Part shown: piece after piece, positions 43,231 through 52,753 of the stretch
Layout: every line of letters begins with the position of its first letter
Numbering within the stretch: position 1 is the stretch's first letter
Source of the DNA: Syntrophomonas sp. DTU019
GTDB lineage: Bacteria; Bacillota; Syntrophomonadia; Syntrophomonadales; Syntrophomonadaceae
Direction of reading: 5' to 3'
Assembly (NCBI GenBank): GCA_913757435.1
Contig: CAJYDM010000002.1
Coordinates: 1-64,000, forward strand
Length of the DNA: 64,000 nt
Notes under the pieces: generated by a model
What the model was told of the DNA's origin: nothing
What the model saw: only the letters and a program-made list of their open reading frames with translations
Database searches by the model: none
Translations under genes and position numbers: made by a program

Positions 43231-45795
43231 TTAGGCTCTCTGGTCATTACGGTAATGACCAATGGTTTGCAGAATATCATCTGCCAACGCAACAGAAAAC
43301 TTATCACATAAATATAACACCATACTGATATAAGTAGATGTTGCCTCGGTAAATCTTTCTGCCAGGATATAGTGGTATGTTTTTGCTATATAGTTTTCCC
43401 ACAAGAACAAATAGATTTTTTCGCTGTCGGGTTCAGTGTCAATTGCTTCTACTATCAATGGTGCAACGCGGTAATACTCTTTAATCAGCAAATTGACGTT
43501 TTTGTCCCGTTCTTTCATAAAGTCGCGGTATTTTTTCATCAGTATCAATTCCGGACAATCGTCCTCTTTCTTTAAAGCCAAACAAGTGGCAGTGGTGATA
43601 AAGCACAACCCGCCTCGTGAGCTGCTGCTGCTGGAGGAGCCGCTGTAACTATATGAAGAGCTTGATGAATAGCTCCGCTCTGAGCTGTAGGAGGTGGTCC
43701 GGCTCGAGTTGCTCTCAATCCAACTAACAACCTTGTCATACTGGGCTTTAGCCTTTGGGTGTCCCTTCTGATGGGCTTTATTAAAATACTCCTTGGCCTT
43801 CTGCAGATCTTGAGCGGTCCCTTTGCCGTATTGATACATATTGCCGCAGCGATAGAGTGCATAGGGAGAATTGCACTTTTGAAGATATTCCATGGAGCGA
43901 CGATAGTCTTCCCGCTTAAAAAACAAATGCCCCAGTTTTTCGGTGGCATTTAAATTATCTGGTTCTTGGGAGATGATGTATTGATATAGTTCAATAACAT
44001 TATCGTATTTTTCTGCCATCTCTTCTTCAGATAAGTACTTATAATAGGTAGACATTACTTTGTCATAAAATTCCTCCGCCAATACCTTAATGGCGGGTAA
44101 ATAGCCATAGGAGGCAGCCATTTTCAGGTTTGTTATCGCCTTGGCGTATTGTTTATCCTTGATTTGCATCCCTAAATCATAGTTTGCAACCGGAACCATA
44201 TTTTGGGCTAAACTTTCTAAACTTATATCCTGACTCACTTTACTTAGCTCGTAAAGTCTTTCCCCGGATGGCATATGCTCCATTTCTAAAGCTTGAAAAT
44301 AGAGGCGGATGGCTTGCTGCAGGTTGCTGTGCTCTAACCCTTGCGCTTTATAGTAACATTCCCGGGCGGTCGTTGGTGTGCGGATTTTAGAGGCGATGCG
44401 AGTATAATCATTATCATTAAGGCCCAGTGTTTCTCCCATGATTATTTTGGCCCTTTGCACCAACAGCAGGCTCTCATCTTCGTTGTGCAGTTTTGCTAAA
44501 GCTGCCTCAGAAATCCTTTCGTTTTTGGCATGGTAAATCAGCATATCCAAGATGTAGTAATAGGGATAGTTGATTGCTCTTAATCTTTCTGCATATTCTT
44601 TGGCCAGGCGATAATCTTCGGCTTGAATCAGCCTGAAGGCCAGCTTACTCCACACCTCGCTCATATTGTCGTGGTATACCCTGACCTTTGGCGCATGGTC
44701 TGCGGAAGGGTTCATGGCCTTTTCAAAAAAAGCCTCCAAATTAAGAGCGTTTTTAACTAAGGCATCCATTTTGGCTTTCAGCTCCAGATAGCTATTCTGG
44801 GCCTTTTCGATGGTGTGCTTGAGGCTGTTGCGAATGTTTTTGGCTTTCTCATTAGTATCATCATGATCGATTTTAACTAGATCAGCGTTGATGTTGCCTA
44901 AACGCTTACTCAATTTCTGGGTGTAAGCTAGGTAAAACTGATCGATTTCCAGCAATATTAAGCGAATCTCATCAACAAAGGCATAGTTTATACAGGGCCT
45001 ACATATTGAATTTAGGACTGCGCCCAGTTCCTCAGCGGTAATAAGGGAGATATTAGCGCGCAATCCCGGATGAGACGCCAAAAACTCCGGCTTATAACTT
45101 TCCTCAAGAATTACCCAGACCGGTTTAAAACTTCTGTTCTGTAGGTAATGCAAATGTTTCAGGCTTCTTATATTATCCTTAGCAGCGTAAACAATGAAGC
45201 AGTCGACTTTTTCTTCCAGAGCGGTATTAAAATCCTTGAATTTGAGGGTGTAATCAGGAAAATGGGCAATCACACAATCATCTAAGCTGATCTCAGCCGG
45301 CACCGAAAAAGCATTGACCAGGTTGCGGATATCGATTCTATATTTATATAATTGCCTTGTCACCTCGCGAAATTCGGTATGGTTTAACTGCACCTCTTTT
45401 TCCAGCACATTCAGTGCTTCCACCTCATCAGCGGATGAAGGTACGCAAATACTTGGCACATTGGTGTTTAAGGCCATTTTTTTCAAAGCGGCGTCAGATA
45501 CCAGTTTTGCCAGCACCTCATTAAAAGTCGCCGGGTCAGATCCCATAACGCCTATGACCGTTTTCCCGATCAATTCCGAATATAAGACCAGGATTTCGAT
45601 CTTATCGAGGATCCTTTTGATTTCGGACAAGATCCGCGCTTTATTTGGAACTAAGCTCTGGGCTAGTTGGTCAGAAAAGTCTTTGTTGATCTCTTTATAT
45701 AACCCATCAAACAAGCGCTCCAGTTCTGAGCTTTTATCGGCTTCATCGTCTAATAACTTGGCCAGTAGGGTGATTTCTTGTTCACTTCGATCCAT
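43231..45795 (-). CDS. Dynamin-like pseudo-GTPase fused to TPR/Sel1 repeats and a Cys-containing C-terminal domain
   Basis: Started at 45795 (AGGAG 6 nt upstream, 8 bp after the preceding stop), the protein has 854 residues. Its N-terminal region parallels the preceding GTPase: KTVIGVMGSDPATFNEVLAKLV stands where that protein has KTIIGIGGKFSAGKSKFINALL. A FPDY stretch stands for DTPGY, and LEESYKPE for the NKAD region. All nucleotide-binding motifs are therefore lost while the fold pattern is kept. Helical TPR/Sel1 repeats follow (YRCGNMYQYGKGTAQDLQKA), then a Ser-rich linker and a GGLCFITTATCLAL domain. It probably acts as adaptor for the three GTPases. Confidence 0.8.
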   Translation of the reverse strand: MDRSEQEITLLAKLLDDEADKSSELERLFDGLYKEINKDFSDQLAQSLVPNKARILSEIKRILDKIEILVLYSELIGKTVIGVMGSDPATFNEVLAKLVSDAALKKMALNTNVPSICVPSSADEVEALNVLEKEVQLNHTEFREVTRQLYKYRIDIRNLVNAFSVPAEISLDDCVIAHFPDYTLKFKDFNTALEEKVDCFIVYAAKDNIRSLKHLHYLQNRSFKPVWVILEESYKPEFLASHPGLRANISLITAEELGAVLNSICRPCINYAFVDEIRLILLEIDQFYLAYTQKLSKRLGNINADLVKIDHDDTNEKAKNIRNSLKHTIEKAQNSYLELKAKMDALVKNALNLEAFFEKAMNPSADHAPKVRVYHDNMSEVWSKLAFRLIQAEDYRLAKEYAERLRAINYPYYYILDMLIYHAKNERISEAALAKLHNEDESLLLVQRAKIIMGETLGLNDNDYTRIASKIRTPTTARECYYKAQGLEHSNLQQAIRLYFQALEMEHMPSGERLYELSKVSQDISLESLAQNMVPVANYDLGMQIKDKQYAKAITNLKMAASYGYLPAIKVLAEEFYDKVMSTYYKYLSEEEMAEKYDNVIELYQYIISQEPDNLNATEKLGHLFFKREDYRRSMEYLQKCNSPYALYRCGNMYQYGKGTAQDLQKAKEYFNKAHQKGHPKAKAQYDKVVSWIESNSSRTTSYSSERSYSSSSSYSYSGSSSSSSSRGGLCFITTATCLALKKEDDCPELILMKKYRDFMKERDKNVNLLIKEYYRVAPLIVEAIDTEPDSEKIYLFLWENYIAKTYHYILAERFTEATSTYISMVLYLCDKFSVALADDILQTIGHYRNDQRA

Positions 45796-45803
45796 AGTCT
45801 CTC

Positions 45804-47048
45804 CTATTGGGTGAGTGTTTGGAAAGAATTTCGAATATTCCAGCTCACCTGATTTAATCTCTTTCGACAATCGTAAATGATCTTAAGCTGATCAAAACAA
45901 TCCGTGTATAATTCCGCTAAAGATTTAACCGACAAAATATCCTCAGAGCGGAAGATAACATTACCAAGGAAATTACGCTCATTGATAGCATTTGCGTTCA
46001 TATTGTCAAAGACAGTATTGAGCGAAGAGATGATATTATTTAATTGCTGACCGATATCTTCCTTCCGATCCGAGTAAGCTGATGCCGTTTCTAAGAAATC
46101 GCTAATATAGGCTTTTCCGAGGTACTCTTTAGCCCATAAGGAGGAATATGCCGTCACCGCATAAACCTTCAGATCGGTCTTTTTAAGCACTTTCCGGCTC
46201 TCTTCAAGGATCTTTTTGATGTCTGCTTCGATCTTTTTGTCAGCTTTATTAAAAACAAACAGGATGGGGGTGGGGATGCCTAAGGATTTAATAAAATCTA
46301 TGTCCCGGTTTTGTATGATCCCGTTTTCAATGTCCACTAACCAGATCAAAAAATCGCAGGACTTCAATTGATCAAAGGCCTTTTGTTCGTCAGAGACGGA
46401 TTTTTTGGTGTTGGCGTCATATTTGCTGTAACCTGGGGTATCTAAGATGGCGATTCGGTCATGGACAATGGCCTCACTCTTGATCACCAGGTTCCTGACA
46501 AAATGGGAAAACCCCAATTTATACTTATCATAGAACTCGTGAGTCAGCGCCTGCATGGCCTGCAGATCCAATTCCACTTCCTGGTTGTTAGAGGTAAAAG
46601 CACACATTGAACTCCTGTCAGAATTTAAGATATAGGTAGGGATAGAGGTGGTCGGTTTTTGATCCTCCGGTAAAATATCATTCTCTAAGAGCGCATTGAT
46701 GAATTTTGACTTGCCCGCGCTGAATTTGCCCCCAATGCCGATAATGGTTTTGTCGCTTAGCAAACGGATCTTTTTGTATTCCTCGATTTTATCGCTGATC
46801 TTATTGAGCTGAATACTGAGACTGACTTCATTGGACAAATTAAGATTGCGAACCGCATTGAGCAGGCTGTAATCCAATAAGTAGTCTAGTTCACGAACTT
46901 GCTTGCCCTTTTCATAATCTTTTTCAGCGCTTAGAAGTTTGGCCACTAATTCCAACCCTTTTGCCGGGTCATTGAGATATATATTACCTGCGTCTTGCGC
47001 CAAATCCGATTCTAATGCTTCGATATCATCATCATCCCACAGTCCCAT
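45804..47048 (-). CDS. Dynamin-family GTPase, short form (DLP3)
   Basis: This 414-residue protein has G1 GGKFSAGKS (107-114), G2 Thr in KPTTSIPT, G3 ILDTPGY and G4 FVFNKADK, followed by only a short helical region. It lacks a long stalk and paddle, so it may rely on partners. Its ATG follows the stop of the preceding gene directly (TAAATG), which implies translational coupling. Its G domain is the closest relative in the operon of the downstream pseudo-GTPase. Confidence 0.9.
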   Translation of the reverse strand: MGLWDDDDIEALESDLAQDAGNIYLNDPAKGLELVAKLLSAEKDYEKGKQVRELDYLLDYSLLNAVRNLNLSNEVSLSIQLNKISDKIEEYKKIRLLSDKTIIGIGGKFSAGKSKFINALLENDILPEDQKPTTSIPTYILNSDRSSMCAFTSNNQEVELDLQAMQALTHEFYDKYKLGFSHFVRNLVIKSEAIVHDRIAILDTPGYSKYDANTKKSVSDEQKAFDQLKSCDFLIWLVDIENGIIQNRDIDFIKSLGIPTPILFVFNKADKKIEADIKKILEESRKVLKKTDLKVYAVTAYSSLWAKEYLGKAYISDFLETASAYSDRKEDIGQQLNNIISSLNTVFDNMNANAINERNFLGNVIFRSEDILSVKSLAELYTDCFDQLKIIYDCRKRLNQVSWNIRNSFQTLTQ

Positions 47049-49274
47049 TTACTGCCTTCCTCCATATGCTTTTAAAAGTTGTTTATGGTTCTTGATGTCC
47101 TCAATAAACCTTTGATAATTGGCAATGCTGGTTTCTTTGTCCTGCAAATGATCCTGAAGAGCCCGAATATTGGCAGAGAGATGGTCATTGACGCTATCCA
47201 CAAAGGTCGCGGCTTGTTCCTTCAAAATACTCTCGATCTCTTCCCCGGTCCTTTGCAGTTTAGCGCAGATATCTTTAGTCACCTTTTGCAGGACTTCTTC
47301 TTGTTTGAGCATCAATTCATGGATCTGATCGCCTTGAACATAGGCTGAAGAAAAGGTTCGCAAAAGCATTTCATTATAGATCTCTGCGTCAATGGCGATC
47401 TTGGGCAAAACCAATTTTTGAAGCACCAATTCTAAGGGTGCTAAAATATCATTTTCATCAAAGCTGGTATTACTAAGATCGAAGGCTTGTAATACGCTGT
47501 CCTTGACCTTTTTCTGAACACCGCTGATATTGATGGCCTTTCCCAGGTCGCTGTTGATGATCTGCTGTGCTTTGTTGATGTATTCACGAATATTGGCCAT
47601 AACATCATGGACGCTGGCGGTATGGACAGTCACCGTTTCGGTATAATGTTTGGTGCTTTTAAAGATCCACCAGCCTTCCTGATAGGAGCCATGATTGGTT
47701 TTATGTTCTTTCCCGGTTTGTACATCGGTATAGTTTTTGACAACGCACCTGACATCGGCAGAAATATCATTGATATACTTCTGCGATTCGACGGCGGTGA
47801 TCTCAAAGATGGTTTTGATCTGTTGGCGCATTGAATTGAGTTTAGCGTTTAAGATGTTGAGCTTCTCTTCTAACTTTCCTTTGTCATAGCAATGCAGATC
47901 GGTCAGATTACGTGTCGCCTGGATATTGATATCTTCTAAAAGAGTTAGAAAATTGCTGCGCTCCGTCATGATGGTGCGCTTGCTCTTATCCTCCAGGATT
48001 TTCTGCTTGTCCGCTAAGATTGTGCTAAAAGTCTTTGCTTTGACCCGTTCCAGGTTAGAAAATTCAAACAGCAGCTCCGGCGTGGGGTCAAAGTTACTGA
48101 ACCTTTTGCGCAGACTATTCAGGATATGGTTTTCATATTCTGATAAAGGCAGCTTAGCGGATAATTTTCTCGCTGCGCTATATATCAACGCAGAGATATA
48201 AAAAGGCGGTAATGAATCATTTAACTTGGTTAGTACCTGTGAGTTGCCAAAGGAGCTGAGTTCCAAGCATTTTTGTATGTTGGTCTGGGCTTGTGCATTC
48301 AGCGTATTTTGGGTGGCTCTTAAAGCGGAAGCAAAAGCCACGGTTTGACCTCTTTTGGCAGGAAAATCCAATAAGGCCGAGTCAAATTTGCTGCCGATCA
48401 AATAGATATTCTGGATCCCTTCACTGGGCAGAGTGTTGGTGATAAAACTGATATCCTCGCTGTTTAGAAATTGACCGGAGTAACTCAGCAAAAAAACTAA
48501 GTCACATTTCATCAAGAACTTTTTGGTGGTAACACTGCGCGATAAGATGGGGTCATTTAAACCCGGGGTATCGATGATCTCCATATCCTTGAGCAGAGCA
48601 TTATTCAATCCGAGTTCAATGTATTTAACTATAGGTGTGAATCGGCCTGAAGCGCCAACATACTGTTCCAGATCCTTTTCAACGTTAGATATGGAGATGG
48701 CAGCCTCAGTATTGAGCAGCTCACCGATGGGTAAGCTTCGTTCTTGCACCATGGTGGTGAGTTCTTTACACACCTTATACTCTGAGGCGATCCCTTCTTC
48801 GATGGAAAACCGCTCAGCCTCTTCATCGATATATCCATAAAAATCTGCAGACCCTTGGATCAGATGCCGTTCTTGATAAATCCTCAGATATTCTTCGTCA
48901 TATTTACCAGATAGAAATTCTACTTGCTTCCAATCGTAATCCGTATAAAATACCACCCTGGCAGATTGCTGAGGTGAATAAACCAACTTGGTCAAGGCGG
49001 CAGTCATCGGTGTGGCTGCTTGTGGCAGGATATCTTTGCCCTTGAAAACCAGCCCATTTAGGAAGCTTGATTTACCGACTTTTACCTCCCCTACTATGCC
49101 GATTCTCAGGGTCCGATCGGTATTGAGGATAGACTCCAGATTTTCTTTAACCAGGTCATATCGGTTTTGAAACTTTAGAATGTATTCAGGGTTAATCAGC
49201 TGCTCATCAGGGTTGAGCTGGTCAGAGATCTTATCGATCAGTTGGAGAAAGTCGTTACTCGCTTGCGCCTTCAT
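47049..49274 (-). CDS. Dynamin-family GTPase, long form (DLP2)
   Basis: This 741-residue protein has G1 GEVKVGKSS (62-70), G2 in AATPMTAALTKL and G3 IIDTPGLNDP. A divergent G4 (LIGSKFDSA) lacks the usual NKxD Asn-Lys pair. Long helical segments (about 420-740) form the likely stalk, with a central Trp-rich patch (GWWIFKSTKHY) that could touch membrane. AAGGAAA lies upstream of the ATG, 35 bp after DLP1. Paired unequal dynamins commonly work as hetero-oligomers (LeoA-type and Campylobacter DLP1/2 types). Confidence 0.9.
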   Translation of the reverse strand: MKAQASNDFLQLIDKISDQLNPDEQLINPEYILKFQNRYDLVKENLESILNTDRTLRIGIVGEVKVGKSSFLNGLVFKGKDILPQAATPMTAALTKLVYSPQQSARVVFYTDYDWKQVEFLSGKYDEEYLRIYQERHLIQGSADFYGYIDEEAERFSIEEGIASEYKVCKELTTMVQERSLPIGELLNTEAAISISNVEKDLEQYVGASGRFTPIVKYIELGLNNALLKDMEIIDTPGLNDPILSRSVTTKKFLMKCDLVFLLSYSGQFLNSEDISFITNTLPSEGIQNIYLIGSKFDSALLDFPAKRGQTVAFASALRATQNTLNAQAQTNIQKCLELSSFGNSQVLTKLNDSLPPFYISALIYSAARKLSAKLPLSEYENHILNSLRKRFSNFDPTPELLFEFSNLERVKAKTFSTILADKQKILEDKSKRTIMTERSNFLTLLEDINIQATRNLTDLHCYDKGKLEEKLNILNAKLNSMRQQIKTIFEITAVESQKYINDISADVRCVVKNYTDVQTGKEHKTNHGSYQEGWWIFKSTKHYTETVTVHTASVHDVMANIREYINKAQQIINSDLGKAINISGVQKKVKDSVLQAFDLSNTSFDENDILAPLELVLQKLVLPKIAIDAEIYNEMLLRTFSSAYVQGDQIHELMLKQEEVLQKVTKDICAKLQRTGEEIESILKEQAATFVDSVNDHLSANIRALQDHLQDKETSIANYQRFIEDIKNHKQLLKAYGGRQ

Positions 49275-49309
49275 GAAAATTTCCTTTCAGTTAGTAACAG
49301 GTTTAATGC

Positions 49310-50953
49310 TTAGAGTGCGGCGGCCATCGCTTGTAATTTGGCCAGATCTTGATCGATCTCTTCATGATACTGTTGCAGATTAAACAGCTCTGCCGTTTTT
49401 TGGCTCTTAAGTTCATCCAGTGCGGCTATTTCCATATCAATCAGCCCATTAAAATGCATTTCGATCTGAAGGAGCATTTGTTGTTCCACTTCCAGCAAGG
49501 ATTTCTTGATCTCGGGTTCAAGCTTGGCTAGCATGTTGGGGACAACCTCGTTAACGATCTTACTCTGCAGTGATTTTAGTTGATGGGACTGATTCATACC
49601 GGTCAATAACTGCAGTATATCGGGTAAAAAGATAATTAATAACTCCAGCCACGGCGCAACAGCAGTGGTTGTTATGGCTAAAGCCGTCAAGACACTCTTG
49701 TACAGGCCGTTGTAGTTTCCTGCTTTGGAAGAGATATCTCTTAACTTAGTCATTACGATAGAGGCTTTATTAGCAAGCACTCCTGCATCGATCCCATCTA
49801 TTTGTTCGATTTTTAGATTCCCTACGAACTCATTGAAGCTAAGTTCAATATTCTTCTCAGTCGAACTAAGTAACACCGGACGAATAAGGTTGTTCACCGA
49901 CTGACTGAAGGCTTGACCACCAGCTTGGGCGCTTGAGGTCAGCGTTGCCGCGTTAGAAATCAGAACCTGCTGCATATCTGCAAGAATGCTGCTCTTTACA
50001 GTTGTTTGCATCCTATTATGTAATTTGGACTTCTCAACTCTCATGCTGTCTAATAAGGAAACCCTGGCTTTCTCTCTTTTACTAATAGCTATATCAAGTT
50101 CGTGAGCATCAAAATCAAGAGAGTGTTTGATGGTATCTAAAGCACCCGCGGCGTTTTCGATCAAAAAGATCATCCTGTCCTTAAACTTCTTCTCCATGAG
50201 GATCTGCGGGTTAAAGGACTTTATGTTTGAAAGGAGGAAATCCTCAATGTTTTCATCATGTTTTGAAATGGGTGTGATCATAGGGCTATAACCTAAGACC
50301 CTTTTAACATCCTCGGTTACCTTACTTTTGATGTTTTCAACATCCGAAGGAATGCGTTTATCACATTTATTCAGCAGGAAACTGATATTCTCGCTGTATT
50401 TGTTTATTTCACCTAAAAAATTCAGAGCGCTTTGGGAGATAGCCCCCTTTTCGCAGTCTATCACGAAGAGATAGGCCACGCCTTGATCTATATATTGCAT
50501 TAAGGCTTTATTATGCTGCTCTACTCCGGAATCGAATCCGGGCATATCGACAATAATATAGTCCCATAGTTCCTTTAAAACTGAACTATTGATGAAGTAA
50601 CGATACTTTAAATAATCTTCTACAGAGTAATTAGCTATTTCGCTCAGCCCACAGCTGGACTCCATATTATTTTTGCTGGTCAACATGACATGTTCGTCTT
50701 CTCCGTATACCAGTTCAGTTGCGATCGCCGTTTCAGGTCGCAAATCTTCCTCAAGCAAATCTCTATTCAGTAAGGAGTTTATCAACGCTGACTTACCCGC
50801 GCTAAACCCGCCGACAAACAAAACCTTAACCTTAAAACCCACTAATTCCATATTAATCGCAGTCGCTTCATTGGTTAATTTTTCTAATGAATACCTTTTT
50901 AAAATCTCATTGGTTTGCGCTAGATTATTGATATACCCGTCTTTATCAATCAT
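49310..50953 (-). CDS. Dynamin-family GTPase with hydrophobic paddle (DLP1)
   Basis: This 547-residue protein has G1 GGFSAGKS (48-55), G2 Thr in RPETAIATE, G3 DMPGFDS (136-142) and G4 NKCDK (195-199). Coiled-coil/helical stalk segments follow. A strongly hydrophobic stretch (about 430-465, TALAITTTAVAPWLELLIIF) could insert into membrane. It is the first gene of the four-gene operon; GAAAGAGAG lies upstream of the ATG. Bacterial dynamins of this class bind and remodel membranes. Confidence 0.92.
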   Translation of the reverse strand: MIDKDGYINNLAQTNEILKRYSLEKLTNEATAINMELVGFKVKVLFVGGFSAGKSALINSLLNRDLLEEDLRPETAIATELVYGEDEHVMLTSKNNMESSCGLSEIANYSVEDYLKYRYFINSSVLKELWDYIIVDMPGFDSGVEQHNKALMQYIDQGVAYLFVIDCEKGAISQSALNFLGEINKYSENISFLLNKCDKRIPSDVENIKSKVTEDVKRVLGYSPMITPISKHDENIEDFLLSNIKSFNPQILMEKKFKDRMIFLIENAAGALDTIKHSLDFDAHELDIAISKREKARVSLLDSMRVEKSKLHNRMQTTVKSSILADMQQVLISNAATLTSSAQAGGQAFSQSVNNLIRPVLLSSTEKNIELSFNEFVGNLKIEQIDGIDAGVLANKASIVMTKLRDISSKAGNYNGLYKSVLTALAITTTAVAPWLELLIIFLPDILQLLTGMNQSHQLKSLQSKIVNEVVPNMLAKLEPEIKKSLLEVEQQMLLQIEMHFNGLIDMEIAALDELKSQKTAELFNLQQYHEEIDQDLAKLQAMAAAL

Positions 50954-51129
50954 TTATCTCTCTTTCCCTTTCTGAATCTTTAGTTTGTTAACCTGCTTCA
51001 CTCTTAATTTAAATCTATTTACGTTGATTTCCTTTGAGCGACCTGCTAGCCTAATCCTAATGTTTGCTGATAAAGTCTGGGACTTGACCATCTTGTCTCT
51101 CTGTCCAGCAAACGGGCATGCTTGTTTTT

Positions 51130-51231
51130 CTAATCAATTCGGTCATCAATATCCTTCTTTTCGGCTCTGTTGAGCAGCTCTCGGAGTCTACAGGTGGATT
51201 CCGCCCTTAAACTCTCGCTTGTATCCCCCAT
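51130..51231 (-). CDS. Possible 33-residue small protein upstream of the dynamin operon
   Basis: An ATG at 51231 behind GAGGGGGAG opens MGDTSESLRAESTCRLRELL followed by NRAEKKDIDDRID and a TAG. The same frame stays open for another 27 codons after the TAG, so it may be a larger ORF with a nonsense mutation. It is charged and helical, of no known family. It is the only ORF with a good ribosome site between the vWA gene and DLP1. Confidence 0.4.
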   Translation of the reverse strand: MGDTSESLRAESTCRLRELLNRAEKKDIDDRID

Positions 51232-51283
51232 GCCAATCTCCCCCTCACCTATTTCTACTGTTACTTTAACCTGTGTCTGCCTT

Positions 51284-51526
51284 TCATCCCTTCGTTAAAA
51301 CCTGAGTGCTCAGGAGTTTACCATCTATTGTTTGTCCAGCAATACCTTTATTTACAAAATTCCCCACTATCGACAATATTCCTTCATTTACCATCAGGTT
51401 CCAATTATATCGGTTTACATAAATCCCCCAGCGCAAACTAATCCCGGCGATCTCCGGTCTGGCGTCAAGCCAGCAGTACCAACATGTACAGTCCCTATCC
51501 TCTATTCCTTTTGTCCCGGCCTTCAA
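51284..51526 (-). other. Unassigned ORF in the gap between the vWA gene and the dynamin operon
   Basis: An 80-codon frame overlaps the vWA 3' end by about 30 bp. Its C-terminal half (WGIYVNRYNWNLMVNEGILS and VNKGIAGQTIDGKLLSTQVL) looks protein-like. There is no clear ribosome site, and I recognise no family. It could be a remnant. The dynamin operon promoter should lie between 50960 and 51120. Confidence 0.3.
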
Positions 51527-52145
51527 AGTCCGCCTCGATATCTGCTTTCCAAGCAGGGTCGAGGTCTAGGTTGGCTCGCCAAGCGCTGACCGCATTACTG
51601 ACCACCTCGTAATTCAGTAAGGTGCCCTGACAGTCGGCATGGTAGTTGGCGGCCCGGGCAGCTCCTATCCCAAATCTGGCCGCGGTAGAGATCGCGTCGA
51701 TGTTGGCACCGAGAAAAATAAATTCCCAGCCGTATTCCCGCTGCTGCTGTTCGACCATTTTCTTGATCTTCCTGTAGCTGTACTCCCGGCTAGCATTTTC
51801 CATGCCGTCAGTGGTTATGACAACCATCACTTTATCAGCCCGTTCTTTGGTGCTGCTCTTCCGCTGCGCGGCGCTGATCATGTTAATGGTCTTGCCGACT
51901 GCATCCAGCAGGGCGGTGCAGCCGCCAATAACATATTCTTTGTCAGTAATGGGGCGGATGTTTTTGATATCGACCCGATTGTGCAGCACTTCGTAACCAT
52001 CGTCGAACAGTATTGTGGTGACCACTGCTTCGCCCGGTTCTTGCTGCTGTTTTTTCAGCAAGGCATTGTAACCGCCAATGGTGTCGCTTTCCAAGCCGGA
52101 CATTGACCCGCTTTTGTCAAGGATAAATACCAGTTCAGTCCTCAT
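51495..52145 (-). CDS. von Willebrand factor A domain protein
   Basis: This 216-residue soluble vWA protein has an intact MIDAS: DKSGSMSG (10-17), Thr in GGCTALLDA and Asp in ITTDGMEN. It resembles TerY-type stand-alone vWA proteins that act as metal-dependent scaffolds, often with phosphatase or stress modules. AAGGAGG lies upstream of the ATG. It follows the HTH gene by 77 bp and precedes the dynamin operon by about 540 bp on the same strand. Confidence 0.88.
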   Translation of the reverse strand: MRTELVFILDKSGSMSGLESDTIGGYNALLKKQQQEPGEAVVTTILFDDGYEVLHNRVDIKNIRPITDKEYVIGGCTALLDAVGKTINMISAAQRKSSTKERADKVMVVITTDGMENASREYSYRKIKKMVEQQQREYGWEFIFLGANIDAISTAARFGIGAARAANYHADCQGTLLNYEVVSNAVSAWRANLDLDPAWKADIEADFEGRDKRNRG

Positions 52146-52222
52146 TTTTGTTATCCTCCTTTAATTTGTTAATTAGAGCATAACAATTTGATGAGTCGAC
52201 TGGGTCGCCTGCAAAGCGACAA

Positions 52223-52753
52223 TTAAGCACCGAGTGGATTCTGCTTGAACTCAGATAAAGCCTCGTTTAGTTCTTGGATGTTATAATTGCCTTCCAAAAT
52301 AAAGTACTCAATGACCAAATCGGATATACTGCTGTGAGATAGAGTGTAGCCGGCTCTGCCGAGCAGATCGAGTGTTTCATCCAGATTTAATCTAAGTGCT
52401 ATGGCAAACGCTATGGCGGTCGCCTTGCTGGGGCTGTAATCGCTTCTGCTGCGGATTTTTGAAAACAGCTTGCGGTCGATATCGGCCCTTTTATAGGTTT
52501 CAACGTCTGTCAGGCCTTTTTCATCGATCAACCTAAGCAGCATCTGCGAGAAAGACTCCTCAAGCTGGTCTATAACATCGCTGAGGTTCCTTTTTATCAT
52601 GGCTGCTGCGGACTTTATAACAAAAGCATGTGTTATTTCGCCCAATTGGAATTCGTCAGTTTCAAAGTCCCTGTAAATATGACCTAAAAGATGTATTGCC
52701 TCATAATTTTCATCTATATATTTTTGGATGGCAGAATAGAGTTTTTCGTTCAG
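52223..52753 (-). CDS. Helix-turn-helix (Cro/CI-like) protein with apparent CTG start
   Basis: The frame is open back to 52753 and reads NEKLYSAIQKYIDENYEAIH, LLGHIYRDFETDEFQLG, then LIDEKGLTDVETYKRADIDRKLFSKIRSRSDYSPSKATAIAFAIAL, a lambda-repressor-like helix-turn-helix. The only start before the in-frame upstream stop that includes the whole N-terminal region is CTG at 52753. It overlaps the preceding stop as CTGA in the way ATGA overlaps usually do. An ATG at about 52573 would give a shorter protein. Total 176 residues. Role: probable regulator or partner of the vWA protein. Confidence 0.65.
   Translation of the reverse strand: MNEKLYSAIQKYIDENYEAIHLLGHIYRDFETDEFQLGEITHAFVIKSAAAMIKRNLSDVIDQLEESFSQMLLRLIDEKGLTDVETYKRADIDRKLFSKIRSRSDYSPSKATAIAFAIALRLNLDETLDLLGRAGYTLSHSSISDLVIEYFILEGNYNIQELNEALSEFKQNPLGA

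Noticed and set aside
43600-43720. Ser-codon-rich stretch as a possible nucleotide repeat or frameshift artefact
   Set aside because: The frame is maintained through the Ser-rich linker into a well-formed CFITTATC domain, so it is a genuine low-complexity linker.
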